64,000 bases of DNA from Paraburkholderia sp. BL21I4N1 (GTDB lineage: Bacteria > Pseudomonadota > Gammaproteobacteria > Burkholderiales > Burkholderiaceae): positions 124,001 through 188,000 of the forward strand of contig NZ_PVEN01000007.1 in NCBI RefSeq assembly GCF_002973525.1. The letters run 5' to 3'. Under the pieces are notes generated by a model. That model saw only the letters and a list, made by a program, of their open reading frames with translations, had not been told where the DNA came from and did not search any database. The position numbers and the translations under genes are program-made. This document shows positions 51,500 through 61,426 of the stretch, one piece after another. How positions within the stretch are numbered: the first letter of the stretch is position 1; each line of letters begins with the position of its first letter.

Positions 51500-52900
51500 C
51501 TACTGCGTGGTGTTCACCGTCCAGCCGTACCCCAGCGCCTTGTACAACGCGACAATCTGCGCCAGCTGCTGATCCTGCAACTGCGACTGCTGCAATTGCG
51601 CCGCGAAAAGATTGCGTTCGGCGTCGAGTACTTCCAGATAGCTGGTGTAGCCGCCCTCGTAAAGATCATGGGCGAGCGACGTGTATTGAACCAGTGCCTC
51701 GACCTGCTGATTGGTCGCCTTCAACTGATCGCGCGTACTCGTCACGCCGACGAGCGCGTTCTCCACATCCGCGAACGCCGACTGGATGGTCTGCTGATAG
51801 CTGAACAGCGCTTCCTGCTGCTGCGCCTCGGCCGTGCGAACCGAGCCGGCAATCGCACCGCCGGTGAAAATCGGCTGCGAAATCGCGCCCGCGAACGACC
51901 AGATACGCGCCGGGCCGGTCCACAGTCCGGACAGTGCGGTGCTCGCCGCGCCGAACAGTCCCGTCAGCGATATCTCCGGAAAGTACTGCGCGCGCGCCGC
52001 GCCGATCGACGCGTTGGCGGACACCAATGCCTGTTCGGCCTGCAGCACATCCGGCCGCCGCTCGAGTAACGACGACGGCAAGCCTGCCGGAATCGCCGGC
52101 GCGGTCAATTGCGTGAGCGGCTTGCCGCGTGGAATCGGCCCGGGGTTATCGCCGAGTAGCAACGACAACGCGTTTTCCTGCTGCGCGATCTGTTGCTCGA
52201 ACGCATACACCGAGGTCTGCGCCGATTGAAACTCGGACTTCGCCTGACTCACCTGCAACTGCGAAACAACGCCACCGCCGAAGCGCTCCTGAAACAGCGC
52301 GAGCGCGTCCGAGCGGCTCGCCAGCGTCGATTTCGCAATCTCCAGCCGTTGATCGAGATCGCGTAACTGCAGATAGGCGGTCGCCACGCTCGCGATCAGC
52401 GCGATACGTGTGGCCTGCTGCGCGGCCTGGGTGCCGAGATAGTCGGCGCGCGCGGCCTCGGTCATGCGCCGCACCCGGCCGAACAGATCGATTTCCCACG
52501 ACGCCATCACGTCGAGCTGCACCTGATTGCCGACAGCCGGCGGGTAACCCGGCGCGGGTACGCCGCGGCTGCGGCCGCCGGCCAGGTTCGCACCGACTTG
52601 CGGGAACAGCCCGGCGCGCGTCGTCATCAGGCGGCCGTAAAACTCATCGACACGCGCGGCCGCAATGGAGAGATCCTTGTTCCGCGCCAGCGCCTGCTCG
52701 ATTAGCGAATCGAGCACGGGATCGTTGAACTGGCTCCACCATTGCAATGCGGACGGGGCGACCACGTCGGCATCCGGCGCCGCATAACGGAACGACGCCG
52801 GCGTGTCCACTTCCGGCCGATGATAGTTCGGCCCAACCGTGCAGCCGGCCAGCCACAACGCGCAGACCACCGGGGCGAGACGATGCAGCGAGGGTTTCAT
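51500..52900 (-). CDS. OprM/NodT-type outer-membrane efflux lipoprotein
   Basis: A 466-residue outer-membrane factor of the RND pump. It has a lipoprotein signal with LAGC (Cys 20), the family start TVGPNYHRPEVDTPASF, and the second-domain marker LLERRPDVLQAEQALVSANASIGAA. The start at 52900 has AAGGAGGG 8 nt upstream and lies 2 nt beyond the stop of the RND gene. It completes the MFP-RND-OMF operon read from 57.7 down to 51.5 kb. It is clearly distinct from the outer-membrane factor at 15-16.5 kb. Confidence 0.92.
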   Translation of the reverse strand: MKPSLHRLAPVVCALWLAGCTVGPNYHRPEVDTPASFRYAAPDADVVAPSALQWWSQFNDPVLDSLIEQALARNKDLSIAAARVDEFYGRLMTTRAGLFPQVGANLAGGRSRGVPAPGYPPAVGNQVQLDVMASWEIDLFGRVRRMTEAARADYLGTQAAQQATRIALIASVATAYLQLRDLDQRLEIAKSTLASRSDALALFQERFGGGVVSQLQVSQAKSEFQSAQTSVYAFEQQIAQQENALSLLLGDNPGPIPRGKPLTQLTAPAIPAGLPSSLLERRPDVLQAEQALVSANASIGAARAQYFPEISLTGLFGAASTALSGLWTGPARIWSFAGAISQPIFTGGAIAGSVRTAEAQQQEALFSYQQTIQSAFADVENALVGVTSTRDQLKATNQQVEALVQYTSLAHDLYEGGYTSYLEVLDAERNLFAAQLQQSQLQDQQLAQIVALYKALGYGWTVNTTQ

Positions 52901-52902
52901 GC

Positions 52903-55900
52903 TCAACCCTCCTTCGGCCCGGCCGCAACGGGCGGCTCGGCAGCCGGCTCAGATTTGCCCTTGCGTCGCGACGACAGCGTTTCGAAGCCCCAGAAGAACA
53001 TCGGAATAAAGAACAGGGCGATCACCGTCGCGCCGAGCATGCCGAAGATCACGCCGGTGCCGAGCGACCGGCGGCTCGCCGCCGACGCGCCGCTTGCGAT
53101 CGCCAGCGGCACGCAGCCGAGAATGAACGCGAGCGACGTCATGATGATGGGCCGCAGACGCAGCTTGGCGGCTTTCAGCGCGGCATCGTAAGGCGACAGG
53201 TTTTCTTTCTCGCGCATTTCGACGGCGAACTCGAAGATCAGAATCGCGTTCTTCGCCGCGAGCGCGATCAGCACGGTCAGGCCGATCTGGAAGTACACGT
53301 CGTCTTCCATGCCGCGCAGCAAGATGCCGATCAGCGCGCCGAACAGCGCGAACGGCACCGCGAGCAGCACGCCGATGGGCAGCGACCACTTTTCGTATTG
53401 CGCGGCGAGAATCAGGAACACCATCAGCAACGCAAACGCGAACACCGCGGCGGCGGTCGAGCCGGCCTGTTTCTCCTCGTAGGCCTGGCCGCTCCACGCA
53501 TAGCTGTAGCCCTCGCCCAGCACTTCCCGCGCGGTCTGCTCCATCGCGGCGAGCGCGTCGCCCGAACTGTGCCCGGCCGCGGCGTCGCCGGTGATCTTGG
53601 CAGCCGGGAAATTGTTGAAGCGCGTCACGATATCCGCGCCCGGCACGAAGCGGAACGTGGTGACGGCCTTGATCGGCACCATGTCGCCGCTGCGGTTGCG
53701 CACATAAAGCTGCTGGATGTCGTCGGGCTGCGTGCGGTATTGCGGTTCGGCCTGCACGATCACCTGGAAGAGCCGGCTGCTCTTCGGAAACTGGCTCACG
53801 TACGACGAACCGAACATGGTTTGCAACGCCGAGTAAATGTCCTGCACCGGCACGCCGAGCGATTCCGCCCGCTCGCGGTCCACCTCGACCAGCAGTTGCC
53901 GCGAGTGGGTATTAATGGTCGAGTTCACGCCGCGTAGCGCCGGGTTCTGGCGCGCCTTCGCAATGAAGGCGCGGACGCGTTCCTCTAGATCCTGGTAACT
54001 ACCGTCGCCAGTGCTTTGCAACCAGAATTCGAAGCCGCCGGTCGTGCCGAGCCCCGGAATGGAGGGCGGATTCAACGGCACCACCACGCCGTCCGTATAA
54101 CCGGAGAAAGCTTTGTTCGCGTCGCGGATCAGGTCTTCCGCGGTGCCGTTCTTGCCGCGCTCGCCGAAACCCTTCAGCGTGATGAACAAGGTGCCCGCGT
54201 TCGACTTGTACTGCGAGTCCACGAGGCTGTAGCCGATTGGTGCGGCGACCGATTTGACCGCAGGCTGCTTCGCGAACCATTGCTCGGCGCGCTGCGACAG
54301 ATCGCCGGTGCGGTCGAGGCTGGCGGCGTCGGGCAACACGACCGCGCCGAGCAGATAACCCTGATCTTCAGTCGGCACGAACGACGACGGAATGTGTTTG
54401 AAGAGTCCGCCGGTCGCGATAAGCATCACGACGATCAACAGGATCGAGATCACGACGCGGCGGATCGCGAGTTGCACGGCGCGGCCGTAGCCTTCTGTCA
54501 TGCTCTCGAAACGCTCGTTGAACCAAAGGAAAAATCGGTTCTTCTTTTTCGTTTCGGGTTTGAGCAGGATCGCCGCGAGCGCCGGCGACAAAGTCAACGC
54601 CACCACGCCCGACAGCACGACCGACACCGCGATCGTCACCGCGAACTGCTTGTACAACTGCCCGGTAATACCGGATAGAAACGCCACCGGAATAAACACC
54701 GCGAGCAGTACCAGCACGATCGCGATCACCGGGCCGGTGACTTCGTCCATGGCGTGTTTGGCGGCTTCTTTCGGCGGTAGACCGAACTCGGTCATATTGC
54801 GCTCGACGTTTTCGATCACGACGATTGCATCGTCCACCACGATGCCGATCGCGAGCACCATGCCGAACAAGGTCAGCATGTTGATCGAAAAGCCGAACGC
54901 CATCATGCCGATGAACGCACCCAGAATCGACACCGGCACCGCAAGAATCGGCACCAGCGTCGCGCGAAAGCTTTGCAGGAAGATGAACACCACCAGAATC
55001 ACGAGGATCACCGCGTCGCGCAACGTATGCACGACCTCGCCGATCGACTCCTGCACGAACTCGGTCGTATCCAGCGCGACTTCGTATTTGAGGCCGGGCG
55101 GAAAGCCCTTCTGCATCCGTTCGAGGGTCTGTCGCACTTCTTTTGCAACCTGTAGCGCGTTGGCGCCCGGCTGCTGGTAGACGGCGATCAGCGTGGCGGT
55201 TTTGCCGTTATAGCGGCCACGCAGCGAATAATCCTTCGCGCCGAGTTCCGCGTGACCGATGTCCTTGATGCGCACCGTCGACGCGTCGCCCGAACCGGCG
55301 CGCAGAATGATGTTGTCGAAGTCGGCGGGCTCTGTCATGCGGCCTTTGGTGGCGACCGGAAACGTCTGCTGCACCGGTCCGTTGGTCGGCGACTGGCCGA
55401 GACGGCCGGCGGAAAATTGCTGGTTCTGGTTGCTGACGGCCTGCTGCACGTCGGCGACGGTGATGCCGAGCTTCGCCATCCGGTCAGGCTTGATCCAGAT
55501 CCGCATGGCGTAGTCGGCCGAGCCGAAAATCGAGGCCTGATTCGCGCCTGGAATCCGCTTCAACGCGTCGAGCACGTAGACGTTCGCGTAGTTCGCCACG
55601 TACGACTGGTCGTACGAGTTCTCCGGCGAATAGATCGCGATCACCATCATGAACGCAGACGAGCGCTTCTGCACCGAGACCCCTTGCGCGGTCACCGAAT
55701 CGGGCAGCGTCGGTAGCGCGAGGTTCACGCGGTTCTGCACGTCGACCTGCGCGAGCGACGGGTCCGTGCCGGTCTTGAAGTACGCCGTGAGGGTCATGTT
55801 GCCGGTCGATGAACTGGACGAGTTCATGTACATCATGTTGTCCGCGCCGTTGACCTGCTGCTCCAGCGGTGCCGCCACGTTCTGCGCGACGACTTCGGCG

Positions 55901-56064
55901 CTCGCACCCGGATAGGTCGCGCTGACGGTGATGGTCGGCGGCGCGATGTCGGGAAACTGCGCGATCGGCAGATTGAACATCGCGACCGTGCCGGCCACCA
56001 CGAGGATGATCGACACCACCGACGCGAAAATCGGCCGGTCAATGAAGAAGTGGGCGAACTTCAT
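52903..56064 (-). CDS. RND multidrug efflux transporter, AcrB/MexB (HAE1) family
   Basis: A 1053-residue inner-membrane proton antiporter. It begins with the family N-terminus MKFAHFFIDRPIFASVVSII, has paired proton-relay aspartates in IGIVVDDAIVVIENVERNM, the repeated internal halves, and the cluster LTVLIALAAKNAILIFEFA in the second half. Length equals that of AcrB and MexB. It exports a broad range of hydrophobic drugs and solvents with the adaptor and outer-membrane channel encoded on either side. The intergenic gap to the adaptor gene is 3 nt. No local regulator gene was found, so control is external. Confidence 0.95.
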   Translation of the reverse strand: MKFAHFFIDRPIFASVVSIILVVAGTVAMFNLPIAQFPDIAPPTITVSATYPGASAEVVAQNVAAPLEQQVNGADNMMYMNSSSSSTGNMTLTAYFKTGTDPSLAQVDVQNRVNLALPTLPDSVTAQGVSVQKRSSAFMMVIAIYSPENSYDQSYVANYANVYVLDALKRIPGANQASIFGSADYAMRIWIKPDRMAKLGITVADVQQAVSNQNQQFSAGRLGQSPTNGPVQQTFPVATKGRMTEPADFDNIILRAGSGDASTVRIKDIGHAELGAKDYSLRGRYNGKTATLIAVYQQPGANALQVAKEVRQTLERMQKGFPPGLKYEVALDTTEFVQESIGEVVHTLRDAVILVILVVFIFLQSFRATLVPILAVPVSILGAFIGMMAFGFSINMLTLFGMVLAIGIVVDDAIVVIENVERNMTEFGLPPKEAAKHAMDEVTGPVIAIVLVLLAVFIPVAFLSGITGQLYKQFAVTIAVSVVLSGVVALTLSPALAAILLKPETKKKNRFFLWFNERFESMTEGYGRAVQLAIRRVVISILLIVVMLIATGGLFKHIPSSFVPTEDQGYLLGAVVLPDAASLDRTGDLSQRAEQWFAKQPAVKSVAAPIGYSLVDSQYKSNAGTLFITLKGFGERGKNGTAEDLIRDANKAFSGYTDGVVVPLNPPSIPGLGTTGGFEFWLQSTGDGSYQDLEERVRAFIAKARQNPALRGVNSTINTHSRQLLVEVDRERAESLGVPVQDIYSALQTMFGSSYVSQFPKSSRLFQVIVQAEPQYRTQPDDIQQLYVRNRSGDMVPIKAVTTFRFVPGADIVTRFNNFPAAKITGDAAAGHSSGDALAAMEQTAREVLGEGYSYAWSGQAYEEKQAGSTAAAVFAFALLMVFLILAAQYEKWSLPIGVLLAVPFALFGALIGILLRGMEDDVYFQIGLTVLIALAAKNAILIFEFAVEMREKENLSPYDAALKAAKLRLRPIIMTSLAFILGCVPLAIASGASAASRRSLGTGVIFGMLGATVIALFFIPMFFWGFETLSSRRKGKSEPAAEPPVAAGPKEG

Positions 56065-56067
56065 CGC

Positions 56068-57672
56068 TCAGCCTCCGGTCGTGGGGCTGAGGGTGACATC
56101 GACGCGGCGCGATTTGCCGGGCGCGTCGGTGGCGACAATGCGTGCGGGGCGCTGCATGTCGATCCGCGCAACGTCCACGCCCGCGACGATCAGCGCGGAG
56201 CGCACCGTCGTGGCGCGCGCGGCGGCCAGTTTGACGTTGTCGGCGTAGGACCCGGTGGCGTCGGTGTAGCCGGAAATCGCCACGCGCGTACCGGGCGATG
56301 AGGCCAGTTGGCGGGCCACGGCGGCTAACGCGTCGGCGGATTCACGGTCGAGGCTCGCGCTGCCGACGGCGAAGAAGAGTTCGGTGTGGGCGGGTTGGGT
56401 GGCGCCATCCGGCGCCCCTGCCCCAGCACCGTTTTGACCTGCAGCGCCGGTCGTTGCGCCCGCACCCGATTGACCAGCGGGCTTGCCGCCGCCCCCGGCC
56501 GCCCCACCCGCGATCGCCGCAATATTCACACTCGCCGCCGGCAACGGCACTACCCGCGCATTCACCGCCGCACCCGGCATCAATCGCATCGCGTTATTGA
56601 TCACCACCCGATCGCCCACCTGCAGGCCGGAATTGACGACCCAGTCGTTGCCGTTCCATTCCCCTGCTTCGATCGCGCGCTGTTGGGCCTTGCCGTCTTT
56701 GTCGACGGTCCACACGTATTCGCCGCGCGAGCCCTGCATGACCGCGCCCTGCGGCACGGCGATCGCCGCGCTGCGCTGCGCGCCAAGCAGTTTGATTCGC
56801 ACGAACTGGCCGGGCCGCAATGAACCGGTCGGGTTCGGCACGGCGGCGCGAATCAGATAGGTGCCGGTTTCCGAACTCAACGCCGCGTCCTGAAACGCGA
56901 TATGGCCGCGCTGCGGATAGACGCTGCCGTCCGCCAGCACGATCAACGCTTCGAGACCGCCGAGCGGCGGCAGCTTCAGCGTGCCGTTGGCGGTCTGCGC
57001 CCGCAATTGCAGCATCTCGTTCTCGGACAGCGAAAAATTGATCCACATCGGATCGAGCTTGGCGACGTAAGTCAGCAGACTGTTGGACGAGTCGATATAC
57101 GAGCCGTCCTGCTTCTTCGCGAAGCTCGACAAGCCGGTGACCGGCGCGGTGATGGTCGTATAGCCGAGATTCAGGTTCGCACTGGTGACGTTGGCGCGTG
57201 CCTGTTCGAGCGCGGCGGCGGCGGCCTGCTGCTGGCCGATCGAATCGTCGAGGTCTTTCTGGCTCAGCGCATTCTTCGCGACGAGCGGCCGCACGCGATT
57301 CAGGTTCGCCTGCGCCGTATCGAGCCGTGCTTTCTGCTGCGCCATTTCGGCGCGCGCGGCGTCGAGCGCCGCTTCGAAGGGCTTGCGGTCCATCACGAAC
57401 ATCACATCGCCCTGATGAACCATCGCGCCTTCCTGGTAGACGCGCTTCTCCAGAAAGCCGTTCACGCGCGCGCGGATCTCGACCTGTTGCGAACTCTCCG
57501 TCTGGCCGACGTAGTCGAACGGCACCGGCACATCGCGCAGCGCGACGTCGACCACGTCGACGTTGACCGGCGCACGTGCGGCTTCAGGCGCCTGTTTGTC
57601 ATGACAGCCACCCAGCGTCGCCAGCACCGTCACGGCGAGGCCAGTGGTAAAGACGTGCAACGCTCGCATCAT
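56068..57672 (-). CDS. RND membrane-fusion lipoprotein with C-terminal OmpA-like domain
   Basis: A 534-residue protein, far longer than the usual 380-400. The first part is a standard AcrA/MexA adaptor: lipobox LGGC (Cys 23), lipoyl half RARVNGFLEKRVYQEGAMV, coiled-coil hairpin, TTITAPVTGLSSFAKKQDG, beta-barrel and RAIEAGEWNGNDWVVNSGL. After a Gly/Ala-rich linker (about 395-435) comes an OmpA/MotB-type peptidoglycan-binding domain with GYTDATGSYADNVKLAAARA. Such a fusion would tether the pump to the cell wall. The start at 57672 has GGAG 6 nt upstream; a longer frame is not supported. Confidence 0.9.
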   Translation of the reverse strand: MMRALHVFTTGLAVTVLATLGGCHDKQAPEAARAPVNVDVVDVALRDVPVPFDYVGQTESSQQVEIRARVNGFLEKRVYQEGAMVHQGDVMFVMDRKPFEAALDAARAEMAQQKARLDTAQANLNRVRPLVAKNALSQKDLDDSIGQQQAAAAALEQARANVTSANLNLGYTTITAPVTGLSSFAKKQDGSYIDSSNSLLTYVAKLDPMWINFSLSENEMLQLRAQTANGTLKLPPLGGLEALIVLADGSVYPQRGHIAFQDAALSSETGTYLIRAAVPNPTGSLRPGQFVRIKLLGAQRSAAIAVPQGAVMQGSRGEYVWTVDKDGKAQQRAIEAGEWNGNDWVVNSGLQVGDRVVINNAMRLMPGAAVNARVVPLPAASVNIAAIAGGAAGGGGKPAGQSGAGATTGAAGQNGAGAGAPDGATQPAHTELFFAVGSASLDRESADALAAVARQLASSPGTRVAISGYTDATGSYADNVKLAAARATTVRSALIVAGVDVARIDMQRPARIVATDAPGKSRRVDVTLSPTTGG

Positions 57673-58352
57673 CGTGATCTCCGTCGGCAAAGCGGCCGGA
57701 CCGTATGGAGGCCCGGACGCAATCGCGCTACGCCGCGGCGGGTAGTCCGTGCGTGCGCGTGGAACGATCTTGATACTGCGCTGCAGCGTCAGGCATTCCG
57801 CACGAAGGTGCGCGTTCTCGACGTGAAATCCGTGTGCGGACCCGTTCACTTCCGCTCGTTAAAAACGGACAAACGTGGAGCGTCCTGTCGTTCAGCGACG
57901 ACTCACGGCCTATGACAAAGCCGTTAAAGCGACCGCAATAAACGGGTAAACCGCATTGAAATGAAGGGAGGCGAGCCGCACGGATGAGTGCGGCGCCAGC
58001 AAGCGTGTTCCGGGTGACTCGTCAACTGATGCATACGTGCTCCTTATTTTTCTAGCAGTATGTCAATCCGATATCCAGTACCGCTGCACTGAGTTGAGAA
58101 GGCAATGGCCATTTGCCCGGGAATATATCGTGCGTTTTCCCACCTGTGCGCGCAGGCAGTGTAGCACCGCTAATCGAAAAACAACATGTGAGGATGGGAG
58201 TCGGACCACGTGAATAAGCGGTCTGTTTTGTCGGCTTTTCAGCACGCGCAACATAACGGGTTGGGCAATCGACCAGACTGCCGGGCGAGTTGACGGACCG
58301 CCAACCGTTACGCGAGCTTCGCCGTTTTTTGCGGCGAAGCTCGACACCTCGA
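57673..58352. other. Intergenic region upstream of the RND operon
   Basis: 680 nt with no convincing gene; a short minus-strand frame (58063-58347) lacks features of a real protein. At 58313-58343 a 12-bp perfect hairpin CGAGCTTCGCCG/CGGCGAAGCTCG lies just beyond the stop of the PraB-like gene and probably terminates it. The promoter of the RND operon must be in the left half, but I see no clear operator. Confidence 0.5.
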
Positions 58353-58835
58353 TTACGGCGAGACCGTGAAGGCCGGATTCGGACTGACCGACAGGCTATT
58401 CACCTTGCAGTTGCCGGACAGCGGCTGATTGCTCGCGCTGAGCGTATTGGTGCCGTTGCTCCACGCGCCATTGATCGTGGAAGGACCGCAGTTCGCGCCG
58501 AGCACGCTGAAGCCGACGTTCGCCACATTGCCGGTCGTCGTGCTGGTGGCCACGAGCTTCCACGGCAGCCCGATAATCTGCGGCACGCCGCACAGGCCGC
58601 CGCCCGTGATCGCGACCGAGTTAATCTGCGCGTAAGTGCCGTCGGTGCTCACCACGCCGCTGAGCGTGATGCCGCAGCTGACATTCGGCGCGATCGGTGT
58701 GCTGACGTTGATCGTGCCCGGTGCGCTGAAGGATGCACCTGCCGGTCCGATCGTCGCCGCGGCGGCGATCGGAGCGACGGCGGCGAATGCGATAGCGATG
58801 GCGCTGCTGCATGCAAAAGTTTTGATCAGCTTCAT
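58353..58835 (-). CDS. PraB-like secreted protein
   Basis: A 160-residue exported protein with a signal peptide (MKLIKTFACSSAIAIAFAA to AAAA, about 26 residues). The mature part is Ser/Thr/Gly/Asn-rich with four Cys (54, 82, 116, 143), and contains FSAPGTINVSTPIAPNVSCG and a SVSPNP tail. This pattern resembles PraB-type proteins (so-called activator of alkane oxidation), abundant secreted proteins linked to surface properties. The match is by general pattern, so the name is tentative. The gene is monocistronic, with a hairpin after the stop. Confidence 0.6.
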   Translation of the reverse strand: MKLIKTFACSSAIAIAFAAVAPIAAAATIGPAGASFSAPGTINVSTPIAPNVSCGITLSGVVSTDGTYAQINSVAITGGGLCGVPQIIGLPWKLVATSTTTGNVANVGFSVLGANCGPSTINGAWSNGTNTLSASNQPLSGNCKVNSLSVSPNPAFTVSP

Positions 58836-59728
58836 GATTGACCTTCCCAGAAAAAAGACTAAAGAAATGGCTGGAGTTGGGCAGCCGGCGGCGCTGTGCG
58901 TGGACCTCGCCGCCTGGCCGTTTGAAGCGCCTGACTACTGCTATCCGCTCGGTCGGCGGGCATCGTCATGCCTGCCGCCGTCGGCGTCGTTCGTCATCCT
59001 GATCGCCTTGGTGTGGTGTGTTCAGGGAAGCCGAACCTCATGCGATTTCTGTTGCGACTGCTGTTGCTGTTGCGATTTCTGCTAATGCACGCCGCGAGCA
59101 ATAACTTGCACGCAATCAGAAGAACGACGGCCGACAAGGCGCCACGAACAGGTGTCCAAAATCCCATTGCTTTGTCTCCGTCAGGTTTTTATATTCACCG
59201 CGTACGATAATCGCCAGGCATACCCATCCCGGTTTTATACGGACATAACAGATCAAGGTATTAAAATGACTGGCATAGCACTGCCCGACCCAATGGATCG
59301 GCAATATATTCAGTCGGAAAATGCGCGTTGCATTTAAAAACGGGCTGAGTCCCGCAACAGGCGTGATGTCTCGCGAGATGACCGTGCCATCGCACTCCTC
59401 GTTCGGTTGGGATGCTGCAGTGCACCGCAGTCATTGGCCAGATATTTCAAATAATTATGTGGGCAAACAGTAGTCTGGACGGAGCGGCGTGTATATAGAA
59501 TTTTTGATCCAAACCGCAGATTTCGGCCGGGCCTTGTATTGCCGTCGCTTCGCGGATGTTTTTAAACGGCCGAATGAATCCGCTGTAGGGGTGCGCCGGC
59601 GTTTAACGGTTTCAACCCGATGCAATTAGCGTATTCTCACTGCCAGGCCAACTGATTTAGAAAGCGCCGTGATCCGATTCAAACCGTCGGCAATCGGGTG
59701 TTAATGGGGAAACGAGGGGGCGCGCACC
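58836..59728. other. Large intergenic region, no supported gene
   Basis: About 890 nt. The part from 59120 to 59690 is AT-richer than average, and short frames there lack ribosome sites. It must include the promoter of the PraB-like gene (left end) and of the membrane-anchored hypothetical (right end). I see no repeats, hairpins or RNA gene that I could support. Confidence 0.4.
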
Positions 59729-60604
59729 ATGTCATTCCAGAACGCGAGAAAACCCGCCGCAATGCGGTGGTGGCTTTTCGCCGGCTGCGGGGTATTGGGC
59801 CTCGGCACGATTGCGTTGACTGCTGTCTTGATGGGCCAGTGGCCGACGCGCGCGGATCCCGCCACACAGATTGCAGCGCAATCCGACGTCGAGCCGAGGA
59901 TTTCCAGACCCGTCACGAATCGCCACGGTCTGACGGCGGCGTCTTCCACAGCATCCGCTTCCTCCGCCCACGTCGGGATCGACGTGCTATCGCGCCTCGA
60001 AACGGCGGGACGCGATGCAACCCTGATCCGACCGGAAAGCAACCTCAGCAATACGCTCGACGAAGCTCTGCAACGCGCGCTGTCGTTTCCCGATTTCGGC
60101 GCGCTCGCGGGACGCACCGATCCGGAGGGCCTCTTCGAAGCCGCGGCCTGGGTCGATGCGTGCGAGCGTGGCGCCTTCGCCGCTCAAGACCTCTCGTTGC
60201 GATGCCGGGAGCCGGGTCGGCACGGCGCGCAGTATACGGACGACCTGTTGAAGCAGGCCGCCGATGCGGGCCAACCCGGCGCCGTGCTGACCTTGGCGGC
60301 ACGACACCCGGAACAATGGGTGGAGATTCCGTTGAACGGCGGCGGCATGCTCGGCGACCGCGTGTTCGCACTCGCCGCGCTAGGACGATCCGCCGCGTTG
60401 GTGCTGCTCAGTCAACTGTGTGCGGTGCCCGATGTCTGCGTCGACGAGCAATTGACGCGCAACGTGCTGGCACTGCTGCAATTGAGCATCTACAAGACGG
60501 GAACCTCGGAGGCGGGTGACTATCTGACGGGCTCCGAGAATAACCGCCGCGAAGCGGTCGAGCGCGCCGCCCGGCTTCGCACGGCACTGCAATGGCCGCC
60601 TTGA
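59729..60604 (+). CDS. Membrane-anchored protein of unknown function
   Basis: A 291-residue protein with one N-terminal transmembrane anchor (WWLFAGCGVLGLGTIALTAVLMG, about residues 14-36) and a mostly helical periplasmic part. The Leu/Ala-rich helical pattern and four Cys (143, 157, 230, 236), plus phrases such as TDDLLKQAADAGQPGAVLTLA, suggest a Sel1/TPR-like superhelix, but no repeat is clear enough to name. The ATG has GAGGGG about 10 nt upstream. It is monocistronic, with the convergent glutathione peroxidase gene 84 nt away. Confidence 0.65.
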   Translation: MSFQNARKPAAMRWWLFAGCGVLGLGTIALTAVLMGQWPTRADPATQIAAQSDVEPRISRPVTNRHGLTAASSTASASSAHVGIDVLSRLETAGRDATLIRPESNLSNTLDEALQRALSFPDFGALAGRTDPEGLFEAAAWVDACERGAFAAQDLSLRCREPGRHGAQYTDDLLKQAADAGQPGAVLTLAARHPEQWVEIPLNGGGMLGDRVFALAALGRSAALVLLSQLCAVPDVCVDEQLTRNVLALLQLSIYKTGTSEAGDYLTGSENNRREAVERAARLRTALQWPP

Positions 60605-60687
60605 GCGATCGCCGGGCGCGGCGGTCAGGGCGACGCGATAGCATCGCCCACGTTCACGCCCGCGCTACCAAAGCGGATTGAACGGTT

Positions 60688-61233
60688 TCAACGAGCCAGT
60701 TCGGCTTCGATCGCCGCGACGAGGCGCGGGTCGTCGGCGGTGACATCGGGAGAGAAACGCCCCACTACGCGGCCGTCGCGACTGACCAGGAATTTTTCGA
60801 AGTTCCACAGTACGTCCGGCGCCGCGTTGGGTTCGATGCCATAGCCCTTGAGCCGTTCGCGGAACGGACCCTCGCCGGTGGCGTCGGGCTGCGTGGCGGT
60901 CAGCGTCTGATACAGCGGATGCTGATCGGTGCCGACCACCGAGATCTTCGAGAACAGCGGGAATTTCACGTCATAGGTGCTGGTGCAGAAGTTCTGAATT
61001 TCCTCGTCGCTCCCCGGCTCCTGGCCTTTGAAGTTGTTCGCCGGAAAACCCAGTACCTTGAGACCGTCGCCGCGCCTGTCTTCGTAGAGTTTTTCCAGCG
61101 CTTCGTATTGCGGCGTCAGCCCGCATTTCGAGGCCACGTTCACGACCAGCAGCACCTTGCCTTGAAACTGCTTCAGTGTTTGCGGCGTACCGTCAATCGA
61201 CGTGACAGGTACATCGTATAAGGCTTGCGTCAT
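60688..61233 (-). CDS. Glutathione peroxidase family protein
   Basis: A 181-residue thiol peroxidase of the bacterial Gpx/BsaA type. The peroxidatic Cys is C37 in NVASKCGLTPQY, with Gln in FPANNFKGQEPGSDEEI and Trp-Asn in VLWNFEKFLV completing the catalytic tetrad; a second Cys at FCTSTY is the likely resolving residue, implying thioredoxin use. It reduces hydrogen and organic peroxides in the cytoplasm. It is divergent from the amino-acid-binding protein gene. Family and reaction are clear; the physiological peroxide is not. Confidence 0.93.
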   Translation of the reverse strand: MTQALYDVPVTSIDGTPQTLKQFQGKVLLVVNVASKCGLTPQYEALEKLYEDRRGDGLKVLGFPANNFKGQEPGSDEEIQNFCTSTYDVKFPLFSKISVVGTDQHPLYQTLTATQPDATGEGPFRERLKGYGIEPNAAPDVLWNFEKFLVSRDGRVVGRFSPDVTADDPRLVAAIEAELAR

Positions 61234-61426
61234 GGATCACCTTCGGTTGGTTGAGGGATGGCACACGATACGCCGCTTTTCGAATGTCGGCAGAACACGG
61301 CCGCGTGATCGTCACGCTCCAATAACCTTATTCCTATTGATTGGTTCGCCCGGTTGCGGCGAGACGCTATTGTCGGGCGTTCGAACGGTCTCGCCCACTC
61401 CACCTGAACACAATGAGAGTTCAATC

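Noticed and set aside
58063..58347. Minus-strand 94-codon frame upstream of the RND operon
   Set aside because: Begins inside the hairpin after the PraB-like gene and has no protein-like pattern.
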